Positions 7,486 to 19,269 of a stretch of DNA of 64,000 nt are shown piece after piece. The position numbers and the translations under genes were made by a program. The DNA comes from DATDFB01 sp035276475 (GTDB taxonomy: Bacteria; Acidobacteriota; Thermoanaerobaculia; Gp7-AA8): the NCBI GenBank assembly GCA_035276475.1, contig DATELQ010000071.1:1-64000 (forward strand), written 5' to 3'. Every line of letters begins with the position of its first letter. Position 1 is the first letter of the stretch. The notes under the pieces were generated by a model. The model worked only from the letters and a program-made list of their open reading frames with translations, was not told where the DNA came from and ran no database searches.

Positions 7486-9756
7486 ATGCGCCGCGCTCTT
7501 GTAGTCGCAGCACTGCTCATTTCATCCATTGCCTCGGCCGAGCCGCTGCCGCTCGACCTCGCCTTTTCGCGGCGGGACGTTCTCCGCGCGCAGCGTGCGG
7601 TGCTCAGTCCGGACGGGCGATGGTTCGCCTACGAGATCCGGACGCCGCTGGTGAAGACACCCGACACCGCCGGCGAGGCCGAGCCGCGGTTTCTCCCGAG
7701 CGGCGTCCCGGCCGTCCTGGCGGGCATCAGCCTTTGGGTCGCCGACACGCGCACGGGAGAGCGGCGCGAGGTCTGCGCGAGCGGCGTCCGCTGCTGGCGC
7801 AGCTCGTGGTCGCCCGACAGCCGTCAACTTGCGTACTACTCCGACGCGGGCGGCCAGCCCGGCCTGTGGCTCTACGACGTCGCCTCCGGCCGCACGCACC
7901 GCCTCGGACACGCCATCGTGAAACCGAAGCTCTGGCCGGGCGATGAAGCGCGCTGGAGTCCCGACGGCAAGACCATCTACGTGCCGCTGGCGCCGCCTCC
8001 CAAACCCGTCGGCGCGCCGCCGCGCTCCGAAGCGCAGAGCGGGCCGGCGCCCGGCGTCACCGTCTATCGCACGCGCGAAGAGCCGCAGGCGAGCGGACCG
8101 CCGCCGTCGTCCGCCGCGGCGATGAACCGCTTCTTCCTGAGCGAGAACAACGCCTCGCTCGCGGCGATCGACGTCAGCAGCGGCGAGGCCAGGATCCTCG
8201 TCCCGTACGACGCGGCCGAGCATCCGAACGACCTCCGCCCGTCGCCCGATGGCCGCTTCATCGCCTACACCACCGTGGCGCAGGCGAAGGACGCGCGCGA
8301 CTCCACGGCGTCCTTCGACATCGTCGTCCTCCCGGCCGGCGGAGGCGACCCGGTGCTGACCGTGCCCGAGATGGAGATGTCGGATGACGTTCCCTCCCCG
8401 ATGTCCGAATTCCGCTGGCTGCCCGACTCGCGGCGCATCGTCTACATCAAAGACCACGCGCTGCGGATCGCCGGCATTTCCGTGGCGCCGCGCACGCTCG
8501 CCGAGGGCGTCGACCTTCCGCTGCTTCTGACCGCGGACGGCAAGGGCATCGTCGTGGCGGCCGAGAAGAAGAAACGGACGTACGACTTCGAAGACCCCGA
8601 CGCGCTCGTGCTCGTGCCGGTCGACGGCGGCGCGCCGCGCACGATCAACGTGGCCGGCCGCGCCCTGATCGAGGACGACGACCACGTTTGGCAGCCGTCG
8701 CCCGGCGTCCTCTTCGTCCGCGGCGGCGATGGGACGATCGACCGTGTCGATCTCGCCGGCGGCGGCACGACGCGCGTCCGCGACGGGAAGGCGCGGTTCG
8801 AAGCGGTCGCGGCGAACGGCGAGGGGATCATCGCGCGCTACGAGACCAACAGCGTCCCCGCCGACTTCTACCTCTTCGATCGCAACTTCGCCATCGTGCG
8901 GCGGCTGAGCGTCGCGGAGCCGCGGCTCGAAAACGTGCAGGTCGGACGGATGGAGAGCTTCACGACGACGATTCCCGGCTACGACGGGAAGCGCGTCGAG
9001 GTGAGCACCCACGTCCTGCTGCCGGCCGGCGCGAAGGCGGGCGACCGTCTGCCGGCCGTCGTTTACTTCTACTCCGGCATGCCGTTCTCGCTCTTCGCGA
9101 ACGACTTCGGCGGCGGCGCGCCGAGCTCGATCCCGGTGCAGATCTTCGCCACGCGCGGCTACGCCGTGCTGCTGTGCGACGTGCCGCTCGGCCCCGAGGG
9201 GAAGGCCGGGAATCCGATGCAGGAGATGACCGACGCCATCGTCGCGCAGGTCCATCGCGCCGCGGCCCTCGGGTATTGCGACCTCGGCCGCATGGCCATC
9301 CTTGGGCACTCGTACGGCGGCTACAGCACCGCGGCGGTCATCACGCAGACGCATCTCTTCCGCGCCGCCATCGCCCTCGACGGCCTCTACGACCTCGGCG
9401 CGCAGTACGGCTGGATGTTCGCCGGCGGCGAGAACGATTTTTCGTGGGCCGAGACGGGACAGGGACGGATGGGAACGCACCTGTGGGCCGACCAGCGCCG
9501 CTACATCGACAACTCGCCGTACTACCAGGCCGACAAGATCCGCACGCCGCTGCTGCTGATCCACGGCGAGAAGGACGGTGCCTGTCCGGTCATCGAGGCG
9601 AAGAAGATGTTCAGCGCTCTCAAACGCCTCGACCGCGACGCGGAGCTGGCGATTTACGCCGGCGAGGGACATGTGACCGGCCGCTGGGCGATCGCGAATG
9701 CCGTCGACGCGGCGCAGCGGATGCTCGACTTTCTGGGGCGGCACCTCGGGAAATGA
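7486..9756 (+). CDS. Secreted S9-family (prolyl oligopeptidase-type) peptidase
   Basis: A 756-aa protein with a signal peptide (about 1-18, ending IASA), a WD/PD40-like beta-propeller half (repeats such as LSPDGRWFAY, WSPDSRQLAY, LRPSPDGRFIAYTT) and a C-terminal alpha/beta-hydrolase. The catalytic Ser is in LGHSYGGYS (about residue 609), the Asp in HGEKDGACP and the His in GEGHVTGR. The expected role is cleavage of peptides in the periplasm or outside the cell. The ATG at 7486 is chosen because it begins the signal peptide; an earlier in-frame start at 7444 would lie inside the hairpin. A second S9 peptidase is at 11212. Confidence 0.9.
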   Translation: MRRALVVAALLISSIASAEPLPLDLAFSRRDVLRAQRAVLSPDGRWFAYEIRTPLVKTPDTAGEAEPRFLPSGVPAVLAGISLWVADTRTGERREVCASGVRCWRSSWSPDSRQLAYYSDAGGQPGLWLYDVASGRTHRLGHAIVKPKLWPGDEARWSPDGKTIYVPLAPPPKPVGAPPRSEAQSGPAPGVTVYRTREEPQASGPPPSSAAAMNRFFLSENNASLAAIDVSSGEARILVPYDAAEHPNDLRPSPDGRFIAYTTVAQAKDARDSTASFDIVVLPAGGGDPVLTVPEMEMSDDVPSPMSEFRWLPDSRRIVYIKDHALRIAGISVAPRTLAEGVDLPLLLTADGKGIVVAAEKKKRTYDFEDPDALVLVPVDGGAPRTINVAGRALIEDDDHVWQPSPGVLFVRGGDGTIDRVDLAGGGTTRVRDGKARFEAVAANGEGIIARYETNSVPADFYLFDRNFAIVRRLSVAEPRLENVQVGRMESFTTTIPGYDGKRVEVSTHVLLPAGAKAGDRLPAVVYFYSGMPFSLFANDFGGGAPSSIPVQIFATRGYAVLLCDVPLGPEGKAGNPMQEMTDAIVAQVHRAAALGYCDLGRMAILGHSYGGYSTAAVITQTHLFRAAIALDGLYDLGAQYGWMFAGGENDFSWAETGQGRMGTHLWADQRRYIDNSPYYQADKIRTPLLLIHGEKDGACPVIEAKKMFSALKRLDRDAELAIYAGEGHVTGRWAIANAVDAAQRMLDFLGRHLGK

Positions 9757-9775
9757 CGGTGTATCCTCCCGCGCC

Positions 9776-10477
9776 GTGCCCTACGCCGGCCCCGATCCCC
9801 AGCGCATCCGCTCCATGTTCGCGTCGATCTCGGCGCGCTACGACCGCGCGAATACGATCCTCTCCGCCGGCGTCCATCACCGCTGGCGGCGCCAGGCCGT
9901 GCGCTGGGCGGGCGTGAGGGCGGGTGATGCGGTGCTCGACTGCGCGACCGGCACCGGCGACCTGGCCATCGCCTTTCGCAACGCCGGCGCGCGCGTCGTC
10001 GCCACCGACTTCGTCCCGGAGATGCTTGCCGTCGGACGCACGAAAGCGCCCGACATCGACTTCCGCCTCGCCGACGTGATGGCGCTGCCGTTCGCCGACG
10101 CGGAGTTCGACGTTGCCTCCATCGCCTTCGGCATCCGCAACGTCGCCGACCCCGCGAAAGGCATCGCCGAGATGGCGCGCGTGGTCAAGCCGGGCAGGCG
10201 GGTGGTGGTGCTGGAGTTCGGGCAGCCGCCGAACCGCCTTTTCCGCGCGCTCTTCGACGTCTACCGCCGCCACGCCCTCCCGCGCGTCGGCGGCGCGCTC
10301 ACCGGCGAGCGCGGCGCGTACGAATACCTGGAAGCGTCGACGGCGCGCTTCCCGTGCGGCGACGACTTCGCGGAGCTCATGCGCGGCACCGGCCGCTTCG
10401 CGAGTGTCGAGTTCCGCCCGCTGACCTTCGGGATCGCCTACCTCTACCGCGGCCTCACCCACGGCCGCAGCACGTAG
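9776..10477 (+). CDS. ubiE: UbiE/MenG demethylmenaquinone methyltransferase
   Basis: A 233-aa class I SAM methyltransferase. SAM-binding motif I is VLDCATGTGDLAIAF (about residues 46-60), with the family features FDVASIAFGIRNVADP and VLEFGQPP. It should carry out C-methylation of demethylmenaquinone (or a benzoquinone precursor), the last step of quinone synthesis. The start is taken as GTG 9776; an ATG at 9815 is the alternative and would cut into the first helix. The menF-like gene at the left edge makes menaquinone the likely product. The last 34 bp overlap the convergent winged-helix gene. Confidence 0.9.
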   Translation: MPYAGPDPQRIRSMFASISARYDRANTILSAGVHHRWRRQAVRWAGVRAGDAVLDCATGTGDLAIAFRNAGARVVATDFVPEMLAVGRTKAPDIDFRLADVMALPFADAEFDVASIAFGIRNVADPAKGIAEMARVVKPGRRVVVLEFGQPPNRLFRALFDVYRRHALPRVGGALTGERGAYEYLEASTARFPCGDDFAELMRGTGRFASVEFRPLTFGIAYLYRGLTHGRST

Positions 10478-10776
10478 TGCAGCGGCGTCGACGTCGGCGT
10501 CTCCCGCACCGACCGCAGGAGCCGTCGGCGATTCAGATGCCGCAGCGCGCCCTGCACCGCGCTCTTCGACAGTCCAGTCTCGCCGGCGATGCCGTTGTGG
10601 CTGATGCGCGCGCTGCGCGGCCGCGTCCCCACGCTGGCGCGCCAGAGAAACAGGTAGACGACGTAGGCGGACGGCGCACGGTCGTGCCCCAGAAGGTCGC
10701 GCATCAGCACGTCGAGGACGTAATCATCGATGACTATAGTGACGACGACTATAGCAACGGTTCCCACCGTGGACAA
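10444..10776 (-). CDS. Small winged-helix DNA-binding protein
   Basis: Up to 110 aa. The C-terminal half is a helix-turn-helix/winged helix: ISHNGIAGETGLSKSAVQ is the HTH, then ALRHLNRRRLL and a basic wing. A helical segment (LMRDLLGHDRAPSAYVVYLFLW) precedes it. The target is unknown. The start is unsure: TTG 10776 gives the full frame, while GTG 10710 or ATG 10704 would remove an odd Val-rich N-terminus. In that case the two CTATAG elements at 10733-10754 would be promoter/operator instead of coding. It is divergent from the glyoxalase-fold gene and overlaps ubiE tail to tail. Confidence 0.65.
   Translation of the reverse strand: MSTVGTVAIVVVTIVIDDYVLDVLMRDLLGHDRAPSAYVVYLFLWRASVGTRPRSARISHNGIAGETGLSKSAVQGALRHLNRRRLLRSVRETPTSTPLHYVLRPWVRPR
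10732..10754. promoter_or_regulatory. Twin GACTATAG elements, possible operator
   Basis: GACTATAG occurs twice 15 bp apart (10732-10739 and 10747-10754), each holding the palindrome CTATAG, in a region otherwise GC-rich. It lies between the winged-helix gene and the divergent glyoxalase gene, and could provide -10 elements or an operator for the HTH protein. No matching -35 is evident. Confidence 0.3.
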
Positions 10777-10805
10777 ATGCGCGTCCGCTGCCTACATTGC
10801 GGCGC

Positions 10806-11171
10806 ATGATTACAAACATCAAATTCCTCAGCATCCCCGTGCGCGACTACGACCGCGCCCTCGACTTCTACACGCAGAAGCTCGGCTTCAAGGTGGCCAC
10901 CGACCAGCGTTTCGGCGCGAACAGCCGCTGGATCGAGTTGAAGATCGGCCACGGCGACACCGGCCTGGCCCTCTTCACCCCTCCCGGCCAGGAGGACCGC
11001 ATCGGCACGTTCATGCCGATGTCGTATCAGTGCGACAACGTGCAGAAGACCTACGAGGAGTTGAAGGCCCGCGGCGTGGAGTTCGTGCAGGAGCCGCGCA
11101 CCGAGTCGTGGGGCACCTCCGCGATATTCAAGGATTCCGAGGGGAATCAGTTCGTGCTCGGAACCAAGTAG
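10806..11171 (+). CDS. Glyoxalase/VOC-family protein
   Basis: A 121-aa single vicinal-oxygen-chelate protein: two beta-alpha-beta-beta-beta modules, starting KFLSIPVRDYDRALDFYTQKLGF and ending IFKDSEGNQFVLG, with possible metal ligands Glu (WIELK) and Glu (DSEGN). Such proteins include lactoylglutathione lyases, dioxygenases and bleomycin-type resistance proteins; the substrate cannot be told here. The ATG at 10806 is the natural start. Confidence 0.85.
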   Translation: MITNIKFLSIPVRDYDRALDFYTQKLGFKVATDQRFGANSRWIELKIGHGDTGLALFTPPGQEDRIGTFMPMSYQCDNVQKTYEELKARGVEFVQEPRTESWGTSAIFKDSEGNQFVLGTK

Positions 11172-11211
11172 CGGCCCTTCCGTATAGAGTCTTCCCAAAA
11201 GGAGACCTCGG

Positions 11212-13094
<1,883 letters not shown>

Positions 13095-13095
<1 letters not shown>

Positions 13096-13190
13096 GTCGC
13101 AGCCGGCGTCCCGCCGGCCGGATTGGCGGCGTCCCGCCGCCCGGCGCCGAGACGGCGCCCGTCCGGCCGGCGAGGACGCCGGCTGCGACT
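13095..13190. repeat. Long inverted repeat between convergent genes
   Basis: Perfect 17-bp outer arms (13095-13111 and 13174-13190) and 10-bp inner arms (CGCCGGCCGG at 13112, CCGGCCGGCG at 13163) around a further GC-rich centre. The arms touch the stop codons of both flanking genes. There is no T run. It may act as a two-way transcription end or may be a copy of a dispersed palindromic repeat. Confidence 0.75.
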
Positions 13191-14949
13191 ACGTCACCGG
13201 CAACCGAATCTCCACCACCCCCCCGCCCTCGCTCGCGTTGCGCGCGGCGATCGTGCCGCCGTGCTCCGCCACGATCTTCTGCACGATCGCCAGGCCCAGG
13301 CCGCTGCCGCCGGCGCGGCGGGTGAAGAACGGCTCGAACACGTGCGGGAGGTCTTCGCGGCGGAAGCCGGGGCCGCGGTCGGCCACCGTACAGACCACGG
13401 CGGACGTGCCGTTGTCGTCGTGGCGCACCCGCAGCAGCACCGCTTCGCCGGCCTTCGAGAACTCCACCGCGTTCTCCACCACGTTCTTGAACACCTGCAG
13501 CATCCGGTCGGCGTTGATCGAGAGATTCGGCAGCTCCCCGTCGATCTCCTCGCGGATCTCGATCCGCTTCTCCTTCGCCCGCGGTCCGCAGACGCGGATC
13601 GCCTCCGCCAGCACCGGCCGGATCGACTGCACGCGCCGCTCGAGCAGCTGCGGGCGGCCGTAGTCGAGGAGATCGTGCATCAGCCGGCTGAGGCGCGACA
13701 CGTCGTTGCGCAGCGTGGCGAGGTACTCCTCGACGTCCTGGCCGCCGCCGAACTCCGCCTCGAACGCGTCGAGCGTCGCGGCGATGCCGAAGAGCGGATT
13801 GCGCACCTCGTGGGCCACGCCGGCCACGAGGCTGCCCATCGCCGACATCGTCTCCCCGCGGCGCAGCGCCGTCTCCATCATCTTCCGCTCCTCGATGTCG
13901 CGCACGACGGCGACGACGCACATGAGGTTCCCGATCATGGCCTTGCGCAGGCCGATCTCCACCCAGAACAGCTGTCCGTCCTTCTCGCGGCAGCGCCACT
14001 CCACGAGCTGCCGGCCGCCCGGCTCGAGGCTGCGGATGTGGGCGACCGCGTTGTCGAGCGTGTACGGCGGCGTGCCGGAGCTGAGGACGCCCAAATCGAG
14101 CGAATCGACCGCGTCGTGCTCGTAGCCGAAGATGTCATAGAGGCGCGCGTTCACGTCGAGAATGGCCCCGCTTTCGGCGTCGAGAATGAAAATCGCGTCG
14201 TTCGCAGACTCGAAAATCGAGCGGAAGCGCTCCTCGCGCAGCTCCAGCAGGTTCACCATCGACTCGATCGATGAGCGGAGGCTCTCCAGCTCCGCGGCCG
14301 AGCCGGCGCTCCCGGGCGCGGCGAGCTGCCGCTGCACGCCCGTGCTCACCGCGTCGGCGTAACGTTCGATCGCCGTCAGCGGCCGCAGCACCGAGCGCCA
14401 CAGCACGAGATAGACGGAGAGGATGATCAGCAGATCGATCCCCGTGGTGACCCCGAGGAGCTCGATCATGATCCGGCGCACGTCCGCTTCGACGTACTTC
14501 GGCGTGACGTAGAGGTCAACGATGCCGATCGGTGTGTTCTTGTAGACGATCTGCCGTTCATACCGCCACAAGCCGGGAGGAACGGTCACGCCGTCCCACG
14601 GCACGAGCTTCCGATTCGTCACCGGGTCCGCCTCCGTATACTCGATTTCGCGCCGGCGTCCGATCGAGTCGTCACCCGCAGTCACGCTGATGCCGTAGAT
14701 CGACTTCGGCTCGGCCATGGCGTCGAGCACTTTCCCGATCACCGGCCGGTCGATGTTCCAGACCGGCACGGCCAGCGCCTCGGCCAGACCGTCCGCATGG
14801 ATTCTCGACATATCCCGGAGAGCCGTGTATTGCCGCGCCCACACTCGGCGGTACACGTAGATGCCGAACGCCACGAGCATCAGCGTCGCCCCCGTCACCA
14901 CCGTGGCGGCCACGAGCTTCGCGAGTGAGATCTTGCGGCGCGGCGTCAT
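13189..14949 (-). CDS. Membrane sensor histidine kinase with PAS domain (NtrB/ZraS-like)
   Basis: A 586-aa kinase. Membrane segment about 13-33, periplasmic sensor about 34-165, second membrane segment about 166-190 (GIDLLIILSVYLVLW), a linker, PAS domain about 235-365 (FESANDAIFILDAESGAILDVN), then HisKA with VAHEVRNPL and HATPase with NVVENAV, DRGPGF and GLGLAIV. Its start overlaps the binding-protein stop as ATGA (14946-14949), so the two are co-expressed. The sigma-54 response regulator is immediately divergent and is the probable partner. A role in controlling the chemotaxis-type operon downstream is inference. Confidence 0.92.
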   Translation of the reverse strand: MTPRRKISLAKLVAATVVTGATLMLVAFGIYVYRRVWARQYTALRDMSRIHADGLAEALAVPVWNIDRPVIGKVLDAMAEPKSIYGISVTAGDDSIGRRREIEYTEADPVTNRKLVPWDGVTVPPGLWRYERQIVYKNTPIGIVDLYVTPKYVEADVRRIMIELLGVTTGIDLLIILSVYLVLWRSVLRPLTAIERYADAVSTGVQRQLAAPGSAGSAAELESLRSSIESMVNLLELREERFRSIFESANDAIFILDAESGAILDVNARLYDIFGYEHDAVDSLDLGVLSSGTPPYTLDNAVAHIRSLEPGGRQLVEWRCREKDGQLFWVEIGLRKAMIGNLMCVVAVVRDIEERKMMETALRRGETMSAMGSLVAGVAHEVRNPLFGIAATLDAFEAEFGGGQDVEEYLATLRNDVSRLSRLMHDLLDYGRPQLLERRVQSIRPVLAEAIRVCGPRAKEKRIEIREEIDGELPNLSINADRMLQVFKNVVENAVEFSKAGEAVLLRVRHDDNGTSAVVCTVADRGPGFRREDLPHVFEPFFTRRAGGSGLGLAIVQKIVAEHGGTIAARNASEGGGVVEIRLPVT

Positions 14950-15828
14950 TTGTAGGTCTTCGGATCGAACCACAGCCGCTTGTCGGCGAACGGTGTCTCC
15001 GGGCCGACGAACGGGTTCTCGATGCGGTAAATCCTTCGCTCCTTCAGCCGCAGCCGCTCGATCTTCCAGCGCTGGTACTTGTCGAAGATGCGGTCGTACG
15101 TGCCGTCGGCGATCATCATCCGCATCCCCTCCTCGGCGCGCGCGGACAGGCGGCGCCCGTCGTCCGTCTTCGGGAACCAGAAGTACATCGGGAGCGGATA
15201 GTAGAAAACGATGTTCTTCTCGATATCGAGGCCCTTCCCCTCGTGCTGCTTGTACTCGTCGAGCACCTCCACGGCCGCGCGCAGGAAAACGTCGAAGCGT
15301 TTGTGCGCGAGCATGTCGAAGAGGCCCTCGTAGTCGGAGCCGGTCACGACCTTGAAGCGGTTGGACTGGAGGATGTCGACGTCGATCCATCCGAGGCCGA
15401 GGCCGTAGCTGAACTTGCGAAGGTCGTCGAGCGACTTGACGGCGTCGAAGCGCGGCTGCTCGCCCTTGCGGATCAGAAACACGCAGTAGCCGCCGAGGTT
15501 CTTGTCGACCGGGATGCGGATCGGCACGAGATTGCGCTCGAAATCCGGCGTCGTGCTGAGATACATCACCGTCAGCTTGCCGGTCCGGTTCTTCATCTCG
15601 AACGCCTGGCGCTGCTCCGTCATCCGCTCCGAGGGAACCATGCGATACGGGCCCCACTTCGGCGCCGTCTTTTCGAGCGCCGTGCGGAGAATTTCCCAGT
15701 GATAGAGGTAGCGGACGTCGAGCGACGACTCGGGCGGGTGGTAGATGTACGTCATCGGCTTCGGCGGCGGGGCGGCCGCCGCGAGCAGCATGGCGAGCGT
15801 TACACTGTGGAACAGCCGGACCCTGTTC

Positions 15829-15830
<2 letters not shown>
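14946..15830 (-). CDS. Periplasmic solute-binding-like protein (SBP family 3 type)
   Basis: A 294-aa exported protein: signal peptide about 1-20, then a two-lobed binding-protein fold (YHWEILRTALE, VKSLDDLRKFSYGLGLGWIDVDIL, YEGLFDMLAHKRFDVFLRAAVEVL, ARAEEGMRMMIADGTYDRIFDKY). Such proteins either feed an ABC importer or present ligands to a sensor. No ABC transporter is next to it, and it is coupled to the kinase gene by an ATGA overlap, so a sensing role is more likely. Its ATG (15828-15830) shares bases with the start codon of the divergent regulator (15829-15831). No ribosome site is visible before this start, so it may be translated leaderless or start slightly downstream. Confidence 0.8.
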
Positions 15831-17205
<1,375 letters not shown>

Positions 17206-17219
17206 GCACGCTAACAACG

Positions 17220-17555
17220 GAAGGAACATCGCTTCCAAATGAAGCGCAATCGCTGACGAACTAAGAGAAAACGCTGACAAACGAAGCGCAATCGATGAAA
17301 ACCTAAGCGAAATCGCTTACCGCGGAAGCGTTTTCTCTTCCGATCTAAGCGTGCACGCTTAGATCTTCAGCGTGCACGCTTAGTTTTTCAGCGTGCACCC
17401 TTAGTTTGGAAGCGTGCACGCTTAGTTTGGAAGCGTTTTCCCTTCGGTTGTCAGCGTTCGTGCTTACGTTTTAAGCAAACGTTCTTCGGTCGGAAGCGAC
17501 TTTGCTTGCGTCGGAAGGAAGTTTCCTTGCGCCGGAAGCGAGCATGCTTCGGTTC
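17220..17555. repeat. Array of about sixteen 21-bp dyad repeats
   Basis: Sixteen consecutive units of exactly 21 bp. The consensus is roughly (G/T)AAGCG, four or five variable bases, CGCTT, then six variable bases. Several units contain the perfect palindrome AAGCGTGCACGCTT (for example 17346-17359). Units degrade at both ends; weaker matches may extend to 17199 and 17576. The spacing equals two turns of B-DNA, so all dyads face the same side. The array fills the gap between the sigma-54 regulator and the chemotaxis-type operon and ends 150 bp before the candidate sigma-54 promoter. Stop codons interrupt all frames, so it is not one coding region. On the minus strand parts read as heptapeptides like TEAKSLP. 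Confidence 0.9.
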
Positions 17556-17704
17556 GAAGCTGACTCGGATCCGTTCCCTGTGCCCCGTCCCCCCGTCTTA
17601 ATTTTAGAAATTGACGTATCAGAACTAGCACTCCACCCTCTTTCCGAAAACGGTTACATTCCGCTAACTCGCCTCCCTTCAATCACTTAAAAATCTGGCA
17701 TTTC
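17556..17704. other. AT-richer non-coding leader upstream of the operon
   Basis: About 150 bp between the repeat array and the candidate promoter, visibly richer in A+T than its surroundings. It holds no open frame of note, no hairpin with a T run, and no sigma-70 promoter pair with good spacing (a TTGACG near 17603 lacks a -10). Confidence 0.5.
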
Positions 17705-17720
17705 TGGCAGTGCGGTTGCT
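17705..17720 (+). promoter_or_regulatory. Candidate sigma-54 promoter of the chemotaxis-type operon
   Basis: TGGCAGTGCGGTTGCT matches the -24/-12 consensus TGGCAC-N5-TTGCW with the GG and GC doublets correctly spaced. Initiation would fall near 17731, only about 5 bp before the ATG at 17736, so the transcript would be almost leaderless. That weakens the assignment or implies unusual translation. The adjacent sigma-54 activator gene supports it. Confidence 0.5.
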
Positions 17721-17735
17721 CTAGGGCTGCCCGCC

Positions 17736-18110
17736 ATGAAGCAGCTTCTCATCGTCGACAACGAAGAAACCATCATCTTTGCCCTGAAGCGCTACTTCTC
17801 CAAGCTCCGCTACCGCGTGGACGCGGCGTGCGAGCTCGAGGAGGCCGAGGCGCTCGTTGCGCATACGCGCTACGACCTCGTCATCGCCGACCTCTCCCTC
17901 ACCTGCGGCGGCAGCACCGAGGGGCTCGAAGTCCTGCGCTTCCTCCGTGCGCGGTCGCCGAAAACGCCGGCCATCCTCCTCACCGCCTTCGGCACCCCCG
18001 CGGTCGAGGACGAAGCCCGGCGCCGCGGCGCGCAGGCCGTGCTGGCGAAACCGCAACCCCTTCCCGAGATCGCGCGCGTCGCCGTCGAGCTCTTAGGAGC
18101 GCAGCCATGA
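17736..18110 (+). CDS. Single-domain response regulator (receiver)
   Basis: A 124-aa receiver domain only: DNEE at 8-11 in place of the usual DDE, Asp52 in VIADLSL as the phosphorylation site, Thr in LLTAFG, and Lys in LAKPQP. It has no output domain. It is the first gene of a ten-gene operon and its stop overlaps the EAL gene start (ATGA, 18107-18110). It may be phosphorylated by the CheA encoded downstream or by the kinase at 13189, and may act on the EAL protein. Confidence 0.88.
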   Translation: MKQLLIVDNEETIIFALKRYFSKLRYRVDAACELEEAEALVAHTRYDLVIADLSLTCGGSTEGLEVLRFLRARSPKTPAILLTAFGTPAVEDEARRRGAQAVLAKPQPLPEIARVAVELLGAQP

Positions 18111-18886
18111 AGCGCGTCCTCGATCGCATTCAGGGGCCGGGGGCGATCCGCATGGAGTTCCAGCCGATCGTCAAAGCGGTGAACGGCGAGGTCGAGCTCT
18201 ACGCCGTCGAAGCGCTCGCGCGCGGCCCGCGCGGCACCAGCGTCGAGCGCCCCGAGGTCCTCTTCGAGTACGCGCGGCGCAAAGGCGTCGAGAGCGACGT
18301 CGACCTCATTTGCATCACCGAGGCCTTCGAGGCGTACAGCCGGCTTCCGCAACAGCCATTGCTCTCGATCAACGTCCACGGCTCCACGCTGGCGAGCGTC
18401 GATCACTTCAGCGACCGCATCCTCTCTGCGGCGAAAGTGCACGGCGTCGCGCCCGGCAGGCTGATGTTCGAGGTCCTCGAGTACCGCGCGCCGTGGGCCA
18501 TCGAGACGTTCCTCTCGACGCTGGAGCAACTGCGCGACGCCGGCGTGCGCATCGCCGTCGACGACCTCGGCGTCGGCGCTTCCAACTACCAGATGATCGT
18601 CGACTGCCATCCCGACTATCTGAAGATCGACCGGCACGTCGTGCGTGGCTGCGGCGAAGACCGCTGGCGCCGCGCCGTCCTCGAGTCGATCGCCACGCTC
18701 GGCCGCTCGTGCGGCGCGATTCCGGTGGCCGAGGGAGTGGAGACCGAGTCCGACCTCGACACCCTCCTCGACCTCGGCATCGACACGCTGCAGGGCTGGC
18801 TTTTCGCCCACAGCATGCCCCCCGAAGAGCTCGCGAAACATCCCCTCCTCTCCGCTGCCACCCCATGCCTGAAAGGACACTGCTAA
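18107..18886 (+). CDS. EAL-domain cyclic-di-GMP phosphodiesterase
   Basis: A 259-aa stand-alone EAL domain. The expected metal and catalytic residues are there: Glu of EALARGP (about residue 36), Asn in SINVHG, Glu in FEVLEYRA, the DD pair in IAVDDLGVG (variant of DDFGTG), Lys in YLKIDR, Glu in AEGVETESD and Gln in QGWLFA. It is therefore probably active in breaking c-di-GMP, although loop 6 (DDLGVGAS) departs from the common DFGTGYS. TAGGAGC precedes the ATG. Its place between a receiver and cheY links c-di-GMP turnover to the chemotaxis-type pathway. Confidence 0.9.
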   Translation: MKRVLDRIQGPGAIRMEFQPIVKAVNGEVELYAVEALARGPRGTSVERPEVLFEYARRKGVESDVDLICITEAFEAYSRLPQQPLLSINVHGSTLASVDHFSDRILSAAKVHGVAPGRLMFEVLEYRAPWAIETFLSTLEQLRDAGVRIAVDDLGVGASNYQMIVDCHPDYLKIDRHVVRGCGEDRWRRAVLESIATLGRSCGAIPVAEGVETESDLDTLLDLGIDTLQGWLFAHSMPPEELAKHPLLSAATPCLKGHC

Positions 18887-19269
18887 TGAGAAAGAAAGTG
18901 CTCCTCGTCGACGACTCCGCGACCGTCCTGATGATGGAGAAGATGCTCCTGTCGAAGGGGCCGTACAACGTCGTCACCGCGCGCGACGGGCGCGAAGCAA
19001 TCGAGAAAGCGAAGAGCGAACAGCCCGACGTCGTGCTGCTCGACGTCGTCATGCCCAACCTCGACGGCCTCTCCGCCTGCGCCGCGATTCGCCAGCAGCC
19101 CGAGACCGCGCACATCCCCATCGTCATGGTCACGACGCGCGGCGAGGAGGCGAACGTCGAGACGGCGTTCCGCAACGGCTGCACCGACTACGTCACCAAG
19201 CCGATCAACGGCGTGGAGCTCCTGACGAAGCTCGCCAACATCCTCGGTCTCACCGGAGGTGTTGCGTGA
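18886..19269 (+). CDS. cheY: CheY-like response regulator
   Basis: A 127-aa receiver: DDS at 9-11, Asp53 in VLLDVVMP, the switch Thr in VMVTTRG, and Lys in VTKPI. The ATG shares its A with the TAA stop of the EAL gene, and its own stop overlaps the next start (GTGA, 19266-19269). As a single domain beside cheA it is the natural output or sink for phosphate from CheA. Confidence 0.9.
   Translation: MRKKVLLVDDSATVLMMEKMLLSKGPYNVVTARDGREAIEKAKSEQPDVVLLDVVMPNLDGLSACAAIRQQPETAHIPIVMVTTRGEEANVETAFRNGCTDYVTKPINGVELLTKLANILGLTGGVA

Noticed and set aside
17220..17555. CRISPR array
   Set aside because: Units are contiguous 21-mers with partial dyads; there is no alternation of conserved repeat with unique 30-40 bp spacers, and no cas gene.
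17464..17682. 72-codon minus-strand gene ending in the repeat array
   Set aside because: Half is repeat-derived, the frame ends in the middle of the array at one of many TAA variants, and no ribosome site precedes it. Reported only as a reading of the repeats.
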